DNA of 64,000 nucleotides from JBNPEO01 sp050490315 (GTDB taxonomy: Bacteria; Actinomycetota; Actinomycetes; Actinomycetales; Micrococcaceae). The stretch spans positions 186,001-250,000 of the forward strand of contig NZ_JBNPEO010000001.1 in assembly GCF_050490315.1 (NCBI RefSeq), given 5' to 3'. The notes below the pieces were generated by a model. That model was not told the DNA's origin. It saw only the letters and a list, made by a program, of their open reading frames with translations, and searched no databases. The position numbers were made by a program, and so were the translations under genes. Position 1 is the first letter of the stretch, and each line of letters opens with the position of its first letter. Positions 1 through 9,440 of this stretch are shown one piece after another.

Positions 1-1001
1 GCCTTAGCAACATTGCGCGGCTGCCAGTTCACTGCCGAGCTCGAGTGCTCCATCAACAACCACGGAGCGCTTTTGGCCCAACCGCGGGTCAGGTCAGCAA
101 CCATCGCCAACTCTTGATAATTCCGCTCATCAGCAGCCATCAAATAGTGATCGTTGGAGACCAAATCCATCTGTTCTGACCAGCGCCAGTAATCAATTGG
201 TGCAGTAAGGCCCATGGAAATGCCCATGAAGTTGGTGGTCACCGGGTGCGGTGAACGTGCTCGAATAATGTCAGCCTCGGCTCGGAAGCATTCCAGCAGT
301 GCGTCCGAGGAGAAGCGTGCAAAGTCCAATTGCTGAGTGGGATTCACCCAGGTGCCTGAGCGGCGAGGGGGGATAACCTCCGCCCAGTCATAGTAGTGCT
401 GAGACCAGAATGCGGTACCCCAAGCCTCGTTGAGTGCATCCAAGGTGCCGTAACGCTTTTGCAGCCACTCTTGGAAACCACGCTCGGCGTGCGGACCGTA
501 GTCGGGCTGGTTGTGGCAACCGTACTCATTGTGAACATGCCACATCACGACGGCGGGGTGGTCAGCATAGCGATCCACAATCGCCGTGGTCAGGGCTGCT
601 GCAGCCCGCCGGTAGTCAGGCGAGCACGCCGCGAAGGCCTGCCGGGAGCCGTAACTTTGCCGCACGCCGTCGGCATTAACCGGTTGAGAATCGGGATACT
701 TGCGGCTGAACCACGGCGGTGGTGAAGCGCTCGCGTTGGCGAGGTCCACACTGATGCCGTTTTTGTGCAGCAGATCCAGGACCCGGTCCAACCAGCCGAA
801 CTCGTAGTGGCCTTCTTCCGGCTCCAAAAGGGCCCAACTGAAAATGCCCACACTGACCAGATTTACTCCGGCCTCTTTCATGAGGGCAACGTCATGTTCC
901 CAGACGTCTTCAGGCCACTGCTCTGGGTTGTAGTCGCCGCCAAAAGCGATGCGTCCACCCAGTTTTTCGGTCACATACTGCATGTCTGCGCGTTCACTCA
1001 C
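1..1001 (-). CDS. Beta-galactosidase, GH42 family (3' end missing)
   Basis: Hydrolyses terminal beta-galactosides, probably in the cytoplasm after uptake by the transporter encoded just upstream. I translated 333 residues; the gene runs off the left edge, so the trimer and C-terminal domains are not seen. The N-terminal (beta/alpha)8 barrel is clear: GGDYNPEQWP near residue 21, the acid/base glutamate in WHVHNEYGCH (E159), and the nucleophile in LLMEHSSSAVNW (E318). The GTG start is chosen because AAGGA lies about 9 nt upstream and it begins 6 nt after the stop of the upstream permease, consistent with one operon. Substrate could be lactose or galacto-oligosaccharides; the sequence does not decide. 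Confidence 0.9.
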   Translation of the reverse strand, partial: MSERADMQYVTEKLGGRIAFGGDYNPEQWPEDVWEHDVALMKEAGVNLVSVGIFSWALLEPEEGHYEFGWLDRVLDLLHKNGISVDLANASASPPPWFSRKYPDSQPVNADGVRQSYGSRQAFAACSPDYRRAAAALTTAIVDRYADHPAVVMWHVHNEYGCHNQPDYGPHAERGFQEWLQKRYGTLDALNEAWGTAFWSQHYYDWAEVIPPRRSGTWVNPTQQLDFARFSSDALLECFRAEADIIRARSPHPVTTNFMGISMGLTAPIDYWRWSEQMDLVSNDHYLMAADERNYQELAMVADLTRGWAKSAPWLLMEHSSSAVNWQPRNVAK

Positions 1002-1007
1002 AGGTAC

Positions 1008-1937
1008 TTATCCTTTACTGGATCCGAGGGTTAGGCCGGCCACAAATTGGCGTTGCAAGAGCAAGTACACAATCAATGTGGGGATCACGGTGATGATGGC
1101 ACCGGCGGCCAAGAGGTTGTAGTCGTTGAAGAACTGGCCTTGAAGGTTGTTGATGGCCGTGGTGATGGGCAGGCGGTCACCGCTCTGGATAAAGAGCAGC
1201 GGCCAGAAGAAGTCGTTGTAAATGAAGATGACTTCAAGAGTTCCCAAAGCGGCCAAGGCCGGGCGGCACAGCGGCAAAATGATGCGCCAGTACTGGGTCC
1301 ACAAACTTGCCCCGTCCACCAATGCGGCTTCTGTCAGGTCGGGGGAGAGGGCCTTCATGTAGTTGGAGAGCACAAAGGTGCAGAAACCAATCTGGAAAGC
1401 GGTGTCCACGGCGATGACTGAAACGTAGGTGTTGAGCAGATTGCCCGAATCGCTCATGGAGTACGGGAGTTCAAAGTGCTTGAACATCTCAAACAACGGT
1501 GCGGCCAAAACCTGCGGAGGGAGCAAGTTGCCAGCTGTAAACATAATCAACAGGGTGACGTTGAACTTCCACGAAACTCGCGAGACGGCGAAGGCCATCA
1601 GCGAGGCGAAGAAGAGGGTCAAAAGAACTGCCGGGATGCTGATGATCAGCGAGTTCATAAAGTACTTAGCGAACCCGCCTTGGGTCCACGCCTGAATGAA
1701 ATTATCGAAGTTCAGCGCGCCACCAATGCTGAAGTAGCCGTACTTGTCAGTATCTGCGTGCGGGCGAAGAGCTGTGTAGAGGGACCACAGCAAGGGAACC
1801 AGCCACATGGCTGACATCACGATCAGGAAAATGTGGGTGCCGTAGTGACGCTTAGCCTTATGGGCTGATTTTCCCTCCAGACCAGTATTTGGCGTGGGAC
1901 GTGAGTTGCGGTTCCGGACCGCCGTTGAATTGCTCAT
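1008..1937 (-). CDS. Carbohydrate ABC transporter permease, MalG/GanQ type
   Basis: Second integral membrane subunit of a carbohydrate ABC importer (CUT1 type). The 309-residue protein has a short basic N-terminal tail, about six membrane segments, and the ATPase-docking EAA-like loop EAALVDGASLWTQYWRIILP followed by PLCRPAL. Its ATG overlaps the stop of the preceding permease by 4 nt, indicating translational coupling. No ATPase subunit is encoded here, so a shared MsiK/MalK-type ATPase elsewhere is inferred, as is common in actinobacteria. The downstream GH42 enzyme suggests a galactoside substrate. Confidence 0.9.
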   Translation of the reverse strand: MSNSTAVRNRNSRPTPNTGLEGKSAHKAKRHYGTHIFLIVMSAMWLVPLLWSLYTALRPHADTDKYGYFSIGGALNFDNFIQAWTQGGFAKYFMNSLIISIPAVLLTLFFASLMAFAVSRVSWKFNVTLLIMFTAGNLLPPQVLAAPLFEMFKHFELPYSMSDSGNLLNTYVSVIAVDTAFQIGFCTFVLSNYMKALSPDLTEAALVDGASLWTQYWRIILPLCRPALAALGTLEVIFIYNDFFWPLLFIQSGDRLPITTAINNLQGQFFNDYNLLAAGAIITVIPTLIVYLLLQRQFVAGLTLGSSKG

Positions 1938-2860
1938 GACTGGCTCTCTTTGCCGAAGGTGCGGACCAAGTAGAAGACGATCGGAACCAAAGAAATGACC
2001 AACAAGACCACTGCTAGGGCCGATCCAACGCCGATGACTTGGCCTTCACCCACCAGGTTTTGAATGACCAAGGCGCTGATCAATTCCAAACCGTTGGTGC
2101 CGCGGTTGATGACGTAAACAATGTCGAAGGCACGTAGCGATTCGATGATGGTGATAACCACAATGACCACGTTGACCGGGCGCATGGCCGGGAAGATGAT
2201 CTGGAAGAAGGTTTGGGTGGCGCTTGCACCATCAATGGACGCTGCTTCTTTGAGGGTAGGATCAACACCCTTTAGTCCGGCTAAGTACAAGATCATGACG
2301 TAACCAGCGTGCCGCCAGGTTGCGGCAATAAGCGCTGCCCAAATGTTCACACTAGGGTCACCGAACCAATCCACGGCTGCCGGTGTTCCGGCGGTTCCCA
2401 AGACGTGGTTCAAAAATCCGTGATCGCGGTTGTAGAACAACTGCCAAATGATTCCTACCAGCGCCAGAGACAGCATCACCGGAATAAAGAAGATGCTCTG
2501 ATAAATCTTGGTGCCTTTGATTTGCTGATCTAGCAGTACCGCCAAAAGCAAACCCAAAGGGGTGGCCACTAGAGCCAAAAAGACCAGCCACAGGACGTTG
2601 TGTTGAACAGCAGGCCAGAACGGCGGGTAGTCCTGGGTGATGTATTTGTAGTTGTCCAGACCGGCCGACTTCATGTCAGAGAGATCCAGCCCGTTCCACC
2701 GCGTAAAGCTCAATCCAATGGAGAGCAGGGTGGGGATCCAGACCAGGACCAATTGCAAGAGGGTGGGGACGCCAACCATAAAACCCAAAACCAGCTTGTC
2801 TCGGTTTGAAAGTCTGCGAACCTTGCGGAAGCGGCGCTGAGGCGTGGTGGTGCTTGTCAT
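1934..2860 (-). CDS. Carbohydrate ABC transporter permease, MalF/GanP type
   Basis: First membrane subunit of the same importer, 308 residues. Six predicted helices begin with a hydrophobic stretch near residue 25, and the EAA loop reads KEAASIDGASATQTFFQIIF. I start at the ATG giving MTSTTTPQRR because AAGGAA sits 7 nt upstream; the longer in-frame start 11 codons earlier lacks such a site. It follows the binding protein by 75 nt and overlaps the next permease by 4 nt. Confidence 0.9.
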   Translation of the reverse strand: MTSTTTPQRRFRKVRRLSNRDKLVLGFMVGVPTLLQLVLVWIPTLLSIGLSFTRWNGLDLSDMKSAGLDNYKYITQDYPPFWPAVQHNVLWLVFLALVATPLGLLLAVLLDQQIKGTKIYQSIFFIPVMLSLALVGIIWQLFYNRDHGFLNHVLGTAGTPAAVDWFGDPSVNIWAALIAATWRHAGYVMILYLAGLKGVDPTLKEAASIDGASATQTFFQIIFPAMRPVNVVIVVITIIESLRAFDIVYVINRGTNGLELISALVIQNLVGEGQVIGVGSALAVVLLVISLVPIVFYLVRTFGKESQS

Positions 2861-2935
2861 GGTGATTCCTTGTCCGTGATTGTGGCTGGGCAACGCGAAC
2901 GGCGTTACCCAGCCACAATCGAGTGCGGGCGTGAA

Positions 2936-4249
2936 CTACTGGGCTGCGTAGAGCGTCTTAGCCTGTGCTTCGAGGTTCTTGACGTCCACGTTGCCGTCCT
3001 TAATGAAGGACTGCAGCGCCGGGATGATCACGTTGTTGGCCATAGCCGGAAGAGCATCGCGGTCAAGGAACTGGCTGATGTATTTGGCATCGGCGATGGT
3101 CTGGGCACACTTCTTGTTCAGATCAGAGAACTTGGAGGTGTCGGCGCCCTTTGCGGTGGCGATGTTGGACGGATCAACAGCCGCATATGCGTCCTGACCT
3201 TCGGCCGAGCCCAAGAATGCGAGGAAGTCGCGAGCAGCTGAGTTTTCGCCACCCTTCTTGGACAAGAGGATGCCGTCGATCGGCGCCTCAACGGCGTCGC
3301 GGCCTTCCATGGCAATCTCCGGGAACGGGAAGAAATCAATGTCTGCAAGAACTGCTGGATCGGAGAACTGCTGGGTAACAAAGGAACCCAGCAAGTACAT
3401 ACCGGTCTTTTTGGCCTCAAGGGACTTTGCGGCATCCTGCCAGGTCTGACCAAGTGCTCCCGGATCCTGGAACGGCAAGAGTGCCTTCCAGGTATCAAAG
3501 ACGTCGCTGACCTTCTTCTGATCCCAAGATTCCTTGTGCGCGCAGAGGTCCACGTGGAACTGGTAACCGTTCAAGCGCATGTTCAGGTAGTCGAACGTGC
3601 CCATTGCGGGCCAGCCGTCCTTGTCCGCGAAACCGATCGGGATCAGTCCATCTGCCTTCATCTTGGCGGAGAGGGTCTTGAGAGCGTCAAAGGTTTCCGG
3701 GATCTCGTAACCCTTGGCTGCCCAGAGGCTCTTGCGGTAGAAGAAGCCCCACGGATAGTTGTAGTTGGGGACAAAGTACATCTTGCCGTCGGGGCCGGTG
3801 GATGCCTTCTTCATGGCATCCGAGTAGTTGCCGCCGATCTTTTCCCAGACGTCGTCGATCGGAGCCAAGAGGCCCTTGCCTGCGTAGTACTGCATGCGGT
3901 AGCCAGCGAACCAAGTGAACGCGTCATCTGGGCTGCCCTGCAGGTAGGAGTTGATTTTGTTCTGGAAATCGTTGTGAGGCACCGTGTTGGTATTTACAGT
4001 GATTTCTGTCTTTTTGGTGAAAGCGTCTGTTACTGCCTTGTAGGCCTTCTTGGGTACTTCATCCGAAGAACCTGAACCTAGGGTCAGTGACTTCGAACCG
4101 CCCGCTTGAGGTGCGCTTCCGCCGGTGCATGCTGCTAGGAGGGGGATTCCGCTGAGTGCGACAGCCCCTACTCCGACGGTCTTGAGAAAAGTACGGCGAT
4201 CCGGGGCAATGCCGCGGTCCCTGTACACAAAATTCCCCTGCGTAGCCAT
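2936..4249 (-). CDS. Sugar ABC transporter substrate-binding lipoprotein
   Basis: Extracytoplasmic solute-binding protein (family 1) of the GH42-linked importer, 437 residues. The N-terminus carries a twin-arginine-like motif, DRRTFLK, then a hydrophobic stretch ending in the lipobox LLAAC, so export as a lipid-anchored protein (possibly through Tat) is likely. The mature part has the usual SBP_bac_1 features, such as FTWFAGYRMQYY and GKMYFVPNYNYPWGFFYRK. The RBS AGGAG lies 5 nt before the ATG. It is the first gene of the operon and usually the most highly expressed subunit. Confidence 0.92.
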   Translation of the reverse strand: MATQGNFVYRDRGIAPDRRTFLKTVGVGAVALSGIPLLAACTGGSAPQAGGSKSLTLGSGSSDEVPKKAYKAVTDAFTKKTEITVNTNTVPHNDFQNKINSYLQGSPDDAFTWFAGYRMQYYAGKGLLAPIDDVWEKIGGNYSDAMKKASTGPDGKMYFVPNYNYPWGFFYRKSLWAAKGYEIPETFDALKTLSAKMKADGLIPIGFADKDGWPAMGTFDYLNMRLNGYQFHVDLCAHKESWDQKKVSDVFDTWKALLPFQDPGALGQTWQDAAKSLEAKKTGMYLLGSFVTQQFSDPAVLADIDFFPFPEIAMEGRDAVEAPIDGILLSKKGGENSAARDFLAFLGSAEGQDAYAAVDPSNIATAKGADTSKFSDLNKKCAQTIADAKYISQFLDRDALPAMANNVIIPALQSFIKDGNVDVKNLEAQAKTLYAAQ

Positions 4250-4365
4250 TGTCTCTCCTTTGAAAAATGGAACGTCCTGTGCGCTATGTCACATGAAGAC
4301 GATCATATACTCCCAAATTCAAACAGGAAAGAACTAAATGTCTCATTACGGATAACTGTTAAATT

Positions 4366-4406
4366 ACGACGGCGCCCCTCGCCACAGTGGCAAGGGGCGC
4401 CGTCGT
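4366..4406 (-). terminator. Hairpin terminator behind acsA
   Basis: An 18-bp inverted repeat with one mismatch and a 5-nt loop (core GGCGCCCCT / AGGGGCGCC) starts 10 nt after the acsA stop on the minus strand and is followed by AATTT. It may also insulate the divergent sugar operon. Confidence 0.75.
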
Positions 4407-4415
4407 TATGAGGTG

Positions 4416-6389
4416 CTATTTACGCAGCGAAGCCGCGATCTGTGACATCACCGTGTTGTCCGCCAACGTGGTGGCATCGCCCACTTCACGGCCCTCAGCG
4501 ACGTCCTTGAGCAGGCGGCGCATGATTTTTCCTGAACGGGTCTTCGGCAACTCTGGAACTACCAGAATGTTCTTCGGCTTGGCGATCGGGCCGATCTCCT
4601 TGCCAACATGGTTACGCAGTTCCTGAACAATTTCATCGCCAGAGTCCACAGCATTGCCCCGCAAAATAACAAAAGCAACCACGGCCTGGCCTGTTGTCTC
4701 ATCAGCGGCGCCCACCACGGCTGCTTCAGCAACGGCAGGGTGGCTTACCAAGGCCGATTCAATCTCGGTAGTGGAGAGGCGGTGACCGGAGACGTTCATC
4801 ACGTCATCCACACGGCCCAAAAGCCACACGTCGCCGTCCTCGTCCTTCTTGGCGCCGTCGCCAGCGAAGTACATGGACTCAAAACGGGACCAGTAGGTGT
4901 CCTTGAAACGCTCAGGATCACCCCAAATGCCTCGCAACATGGATGGCCACGGTTCACGAATGACCAAGAACCCGCCGTGCCCATCAGGAACGGATTCACC
5001 CATCTCATCCACCACGTCCACAGCAATACCGGGCAATGGAACTTGAGCTGAGCCAGGCTTGGTTGCAGTAACGCCGGGAAGCGGGGCAACCATCATGGCT
5101 CCCGTTTCCGTCTGCCACCAAGTGTCAACGATCGGAGCGTGATTAGCGCCGATGACGTCGCGGTACCACATCCATGCCTCGGGGTTGATGGATTCGCCCA
5201 CCGAACCCAGAACCCGAATGGAAGAGAGGTCGTACTTGTCCGGGATCTCACGTCCCCACTTCATAAAGGTGCGGATAGCTGTGGGGGCGGTGTACAAAAT
5301 CGAGACCTTGTACTTCTCCACAATCTCCCACCAGCGGCCCTGATGCGGGGAGTCCGGAGTGCCCTCATACATAACCTGGGTAGCGCCATTGATGAGCGGC
5401 GCGTAGGTGACGTAACTGTGCCCGGTGATCCATCCGACGTCGGCTGTGCACCAATAGACGTCGGTTTCCGGGTGGAGGTCAAAGACAGCGCGGTGCGTGA
5501 AGGCCGTCTGGGTGAGGTAGCCACCGGTGGTGTGCAGAATGCCCTTGGGCTTTCCTGTGGTGCCGGAGGTGTAAAGGATAAACAGTGGGTGTTCACTCTC
5601 GTGGCCAACCGCAGTGTGCTCCGGGGATGCCGTGCCTACTGTGTCATCCCACCAGATGTCGCGGCCCTCAACCCAATTGACGTCCTCGCCATTTCGCTTG
5701 ACCACAACAACGTGTTGAACTGTGTGGCCGTCCTTCTCAAGCGCGCCATCAACGGCGGGCTTGAGCGGGCTCGGCTTGCCGCGACGGTACGTTCCGTCGG
5801 CGGTGACCACCAGTTTTGCTTCAGCATCGTCAACCCGGCTGCGCAACGCGTCAGCCGAGAAACCACCAAACACCACCGAGTGGACAGCGCCAATGCGAGC
5901 ACACGCGAGCAAAGTGATAACCGCTTCGGGAATCATGGGCAAGTACACTGCCACGCGGTCACCCTTAGTAACGCCCAAGGACTCAAAAGCGTTGGCAGCC
6001 TTCTTGACCTCCGTGGTCAGCTCGGCATACGTGTAGCTGCGGGTATCCCCGGGTTCGCCTTCAAAATAGATGGCCACACGGTCGCCATTGCCCGCCTCAA
6101 CGTGACGATCCAAAGCGTTGTAGGCGGCATTGATCTCACCGTCTGCGAACCACTTTGCGAAAGGCGGCGTGGACCAGTCCAGGTCTTGAGTGAAGTCTTT
6201 GCTCCAGGTCAAGAGTTCTTTAGCCTGCTTGGCCCAAAACTTGGGGCGGTCCGCATCGGCTTCTGCATAGATGCCCTCTTGCACAATCGCGTTGGCGGCG
6301 AATTCTGCTGAGGGGCTGAAGCTGCGATTTTCGTGGAGTAGATTCTCCAGAGCGTCGCCCTGTGATGTGGGGGTGGTCTCCTGGGACAT
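4416..6389 (-). CDS. acsA: Acetyl-CoA synthetase
   Basis: AMP-forming ligase turning acetate, ATP and CoA into acetyl-CoA in the cytosol. At 657 residues it has the normal family length. Visible motifs: the P-loop-like YTSGTTGKPKG, WWQTETG, the hinge region GRVDDVMNVSGHR, and the catalytic lysine in PKTRSGKIMRR (K621), the residue that is acetylated by Pat-type enzymes in the family. The start MSQETTPTS is preceded by GAAGG. It is monocistronic, with its own terminator, between the sugar operon and a divergent membrane-protein gene. Confidence 0.97.
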   Translation of the reverse strand: MSQETTPTSQGDALENLLHENRSFSPSAEFAANAIVQEGIYAEADADRPKFWAKQAKELLTWSKDFTQDLDWSTPPFAKWFADGEINAAYNALDRHVEAGNGDRVAIYFEGEPGDTRSYTYAELTTEVKKAANAFESLGVTKGDRVAVYLPMIPEAVITLLACARIGAVHSVVFGGFSADALRSRVDDAEAKLVVTADGTYRRGKPSPLKPAVDGALEKDGHTVQHVVVVKRNGEDVNWVEGRDIWWDDTVGTASPEHTAVGHESEHPLFILYTSGTTGKPKGILHTTGGYLTQTAFTHRAVFDLHPETDVYWCTADVGWITGHSYVTYAPLINGATQVMYEGTPDSPHQGRWWEIVEKYKVSILYTAPTAIRTFMKWGREIPDKYDLSSIRVLGSVGESINPEAWMWYRDVIGANHAPIVDTWWQTETGAMMVAPLPGVTATKPGSAQVPLPGIAVDVVDEMGESVPDGHGGFLVIREPWPSMLRGIWGDPERFKDTYWSRFESMYFAGDGAKKDEDGDVWLLGRVDDVMNVSGHRLSTTEIESALVSHPAVAEAAVVGAADETTGQAVVAFVILRGNAVDSGDEIVQELRNHVGKEIGPIAKPKNILVVPELPKTRSGKIMRRLLKDVAEGREVGDATTLADNTVMSQIAASLRK

Positions 6390-6636
6390 CCTTAACCTTC
6401 TTCTTTGACGGTGACTTCCGGATCCACCTTAGTCCGTTGTGAGCCAAGAAGGTGTTCGGCGTCACAAGATGAACAGGTGTGTGCACGGTGCGGCGCTAGA
6501 GATGCATCCGGGACTTGGCTAGGCTGAAACCAAAACGTGACTTCGCTGTGCCCGCTATATTTCAGGCAAGTGCGGCGCTCACCCGAATTCCAACGGTGCC
6601 CGCAGCGGCCACCGCCAACGTGGACTGGAGCAAATC

Positions 6637-7908
6637 GTGGATCAAGAAAATATGCCGACGGCGTCATCGCAGCCGTCGCCTACAGCCAAAGCCGGGCAAG
6701 GCGCTTGGGCGGTTGTTGGCCCCTTCACTGCACGCGACCTAGTAGTTTTTGGCGCGTTTGTGCTGTTGCTGGTTGGGTCTCTGCTGCCGATTTTCAGCCA
6801 TATGCAGGGCAACCTGTGGAACGCTTCCGGCATCTTCTACTTCAGCTTGGGACTGATTTTGCCTGCAATTGTGGTGGTTCTGTTTGTAGCACGGCGGCTT
6901 TCTCCCAAGGTAGCGTTGCGAATCGGTTCGCTGTCCGTTGATCAGTTCGCATCCGTGGTTGCCTCTTTTAGTGTGTTCTTTTTTGTGGCACTTGTGGCAG
7001 CAGGTAGCTACTGGGGCGCAGGTGCATTCTTTGGATTGATTGGTTCCTTGGGGCTCCTCGCAGCAACCGTGTTGGCACCCTTCCTTCCCGTGCTCAAAGA
7101 CGACTTTGCTGGCCGGCCAGAAGTTCCTGCTCACGTTGTAGCACGCAACGCTGTGGCCCCCGCGGCTAAGGTGACCGCCCCCAAAGCCAGCGCAGTGAAG
7201 CCCTCTCCGCCACAGGCGAATCAGGGCTACGCCACTCCGGCCCAGTCCACTCCCGCACAGTCCACTCCGACGCAGACTTTCGGTGGCCCCGGTGCCAACT
7301 ACAACACTTCCTTCCCCGCTGCCACTAGCGCAGGCTCTAACGCCCCCAGCGCTGGCGGAAACTACGGTTTTGGTGTTCCAGTGAGCGACGCCGGAACTCC
7401 GGCGACCGCTGCCAGCTCCCCGTCTCCGGACCCGGTAACCCCAGCGGCAGACGAACTCACCAAAGAGTCCGCTGCTCCCCAAGGGCCAGAAGCCGGCCGT
7501 GCCGAATCTGACAACGCCAAATCTGACAAGGCCACATCTGACAACGCAGGATCTGACACTGCGGCGGCTTCCGTGGCGTCTGATGAGTCCGCTGCTGCAA
7601 CGCCCGAGGCCGAGGTTCCCACGGCAGAACAGCCGCACCGCGCTACTGAACCGATCGGTGCGAGTATTGACCCGGCGTCGCACCCTGAAACCGGCGCCCA
7701 AGAGCAAGTGAACTATGACGCTTTCTGGTTCGCCGTTGCCCAGACTCGCACCATTGTGGACGAGCACACCGGGGCGGCATTGTTCACCATCCACCCCGGC
7801 AATTGGGTCCTGGCTTTGCAAGATCGTGGTGACGAATTCCTAGTACAAAACACCGATGGCCAAGTGGGCGTACTGCGCGAACTAGCCAACATCGAGCGCG
7901 GTTCCTAG
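6637..7908 (+). CDS. Membrane protein with disordered Ala/Pro/Ser/Asp linker and C-terminal conserved tail
   Basis: I do not recognise a named family. The 423-residue product begins with a GTG (GGAG 6 nt upstream), has four hydrophobic segments at about residues 30-50, 62-85, 100-125 and 128-145, then a long low-complexity linker with repeats such as AQSTPAQSTPTQT and SDNAKSDKATSDNAGSD, and ends with a compact 60-residue stretch beginning YDAFWFAVAQTRTIVDEHTG. The tail looks folded, so a membrane-anchored cytoplasmic domain is plausible. It lies 6 nt before nth and is probably cotranscribed. Confidence 0.8.
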   Translation: MDQENMPTASSQPSPTAKAGQGAWAVVGPFTARDLVVFGAFVLLLVGSLLPIFSHMQGNLWNASGIFYFSLGLILPAIVVVLFVARRLSPKVALRIGSLSVDQFASVVASFSVFFFVALVAAGSYWGAGAFFGLIGSLGLLAATVLAPFLPVLKDDFAGRPEVPAHVVARNAVAPAAKVTAPKASAVKPSPPQANQGYATPAQSTPAQSTPTQTFGGPGANYNTSFPAATSAGSNAPSAGGNYGFGVPVSDAGTPATAASSPSPDPVTPAADELTKESAAPQGPEAGRAESDNAKSDKATSDNAGSDTAAASVASDESAAATPEAEVPTAEQPHRATEPIGASIDPASHPETGAQEQVNYDAFWFAVAQTRTIVDEHTGAALFTIHPGNWVLALQDRGDEFLVQNTDGQVGVLRELANIERGS

Positions 7909-7914
7909 AGACAG

Positions 7915-8748
7915 ATGTCCGTCAGCGGAACAGGCAATCTGCGAGTGAGCGCCAAGGGCAAGGTTCGGATTGAATCTGACTTGGCGCTCAAGCGCAGGGC
8001 CCGGAAGATCAACGCCGAACTGGCGAAGCAATACCCGTATGCGCACGCCGAACTGGATTTTCGTAATCCCTTCGAGCTGCTTGTGGCCACCGTCCTCTCA
8101 GCGCAGACCACCGATGTGCGGGTCAACCAGGTGACGCCTGTGCTGTTCGCGCGCTACCCGGATGCGCTGGCACTTTCCCAAGCCGAACCAGCTGATGTGG
8201 AAGCGATCATCCAATCCACGGGATTTTTCAGGGCCAAAGCAAGGAACCTTCTAGCCCTAGCAAACCGGATTGTTGACGAGTTTGACGGCACGGTCCCGGG
8301 CCGGCTTGAAGACCTGGTGACGCTCCCCGGGGTGGGTAGGAAAACGGCCAACGTGGTCCTTGGAAACGCTTTTGGGGTGCCCGGAATTACCGTTGACACT
8401 CACTTTGGACGCTTGGCCCGGCGCTTTGGCTGGACCGATTCTGATGACCCGGTTCGTGTGGAAAATGACGTTGCAGAACTGTTTGAGCCACGGGATTGGA
8501 CCATGCTCTCCCACCGAGTGGTATTCCATGGCAGGCGCGTCTGCCACTCCCGCAAACCCGCATGCGGCGCCTGCCCAGTGGCGCAGTGGTGCCCGTCCTT
8601 TGGCGACGGCGAAACGGACCCTGCCAAGGCAGTAAAACTTCTCAAATACGAACTTGCTCCCGGGCAAGAAGAATTGCTCGCGCGGATGCTGGCCAACACC
8701 GACCTTGCAGCACAAATCCGCCAGGAGACGCAAAGGAGTTCACTGTGA
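7915..8748 (+). CDS. nth: Endonuclease III (DNA glycosylase/AP lyase)
   Basis: Base-excision repair enzyme removing oxidised pyrimidines. The 277 residues contain the helix-hairpin-helix LPGVGRKTANVVLG with the catalytic lysine, the catalytic aspartate in ITVDTHFGRL, and a [4Fe-4S] ligand set C-x6-C-x2-C-x5-C within CHSRKPACGACPVAQWC. The N-terminus is about 35 residues longer than in E. coli, which is usual in actinobacteria. Its TGA overlaps the GTG of the next gene. Confidence 0.95.
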   Translation: MSVSGTGNLRVSAKGKVRIESDLALKRRARKINAELAKQYPYAHAELDFRNPFELLVATVLSAQTTDVRVNQVTPVLFARYPDALALSQAEPADVEAIIQSTGFFRAKARNLLALANRIVDEFDGTVPGRLEDLVTLPGVGRKTANVVLGNAFGVPGITVDTHFGRLARRFGWTDSDDPVRVENDVAELFEPRDWTMLSHRVVFHGRRVCHSRKPACGACPVAQWCPSFGDGETDPAKAVKLLKYELAPGQEELLARMLANTDLAAQIRQETQRSSL

Positions 8749-9422
8749 GTGCGCGTTCTCAGTTGGAAGATTTGGTTCGTCGTTTCAACTCTCCTGAGGC
8801 TCCAGCGGTCGACCCTTTGTGGCACAAGGATCTACTGGACGGTACAAACCCTCGCCACGCCGCAGTGCTGATGCTTTTTGGGGTTTTGGATAACATCCCG
8901 GCTCATTCCGCAAAGTATTATGCGCCAGCTGATCTGGACGTACTCCTGCTCCAGCGAGCCAACACTTTGGGTGATCACCCCGGGCAGGTAGCGTTCCCCG
9001 GCGGCGGGATCGATCCTGAAGACGCGGATGAAGTGGCTGCATCCCTGCGCGAAGCGCAAGAAGAAACAGGCCTAGACCCAAGCGGCGTCCAGGTCCTTGG
9101 GCAGCTGCCACAAGTTTCGCTTCCGCATAGTAACTTTTTAGTCACCCCGGTACTCGGCTGGTGGGCCTCCCCTTCGCCCATTCGGGTAGTGGACTTTGGT
9201 GAATCAGCCCAAGTTTTCAGGGTTCCAGTGCGCGACTTGCTGGACCCGGAAAACCGCGTGATGGCGACTCTGCGGCGCGGCAGCTCAGTGTTTTCGAGCC
9301 CGGCATTTGAAGTCAATGATGTGCTGGTGTGGGGGTTTACCGCGAAGCTACTGAATCAGCTTTTTGACGATCTCGGCTGGACGGTGCCGTGGGATGAAAG
9401 CCGCGTTCATGTAGTGATGTAG
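8745..9422 (+). CDS. Nudix hydrolase, CoA pyrophosphatase type
   Basis: Predicted to cleave CoA or CoA derivatives to 4'-phosphopantetheine and 3',5'-ADP. The 225-residue frame is open further upstream inside nth, but I start at the GTG overlapping the nth stop because AAGGAG lies 6 nt before it. The CoA-specific lead-in HPGQVAFPGG directly precedes the Nudix helix SLREAQEETGL, matching the NUDT7/YeaB subgroup. Translational coupling with nth suggests a housekeeping repair or sanitation pair, although the substrate is inferred from the motif only. Confidence 0.9.
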   Translation: MSARSQLEDLVRRFNSPEAPAVDPLWHKDLLDGTNPRHAAVLMLFGVLDNIPAHSAKYYAPADLDVLLLQRANTLGDHPGQVAFPGGGIDPEDADEVAASLREAQEETGLDPSGVQVLGQLPQVSLPHSNFLVTPVLGWWASPSPIRVVDFGESAQVFRVPVRDLLDPENRVMATLRRGSSVFSSPAFEVNDVLVWGFTAKLLNQLFDDLGWTVPWDESRVHVVM

Positions 9423-9440
9423 CGGTTGTGTGCCGGGCCA

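Noticed and set aside
5139..6311. A 390-codon plus-strand open frame
   Set aside because: Shadow of acsA on the opposite strand; its codon pattern follows that of the synthetase.
6739..7821. A 360-codon minus-strand open frame
   Set aside because: Antisense to the membrane-protein gene at 6637-7908, with Cys/Arg/Gly-rich composition typical of a shadow frame.
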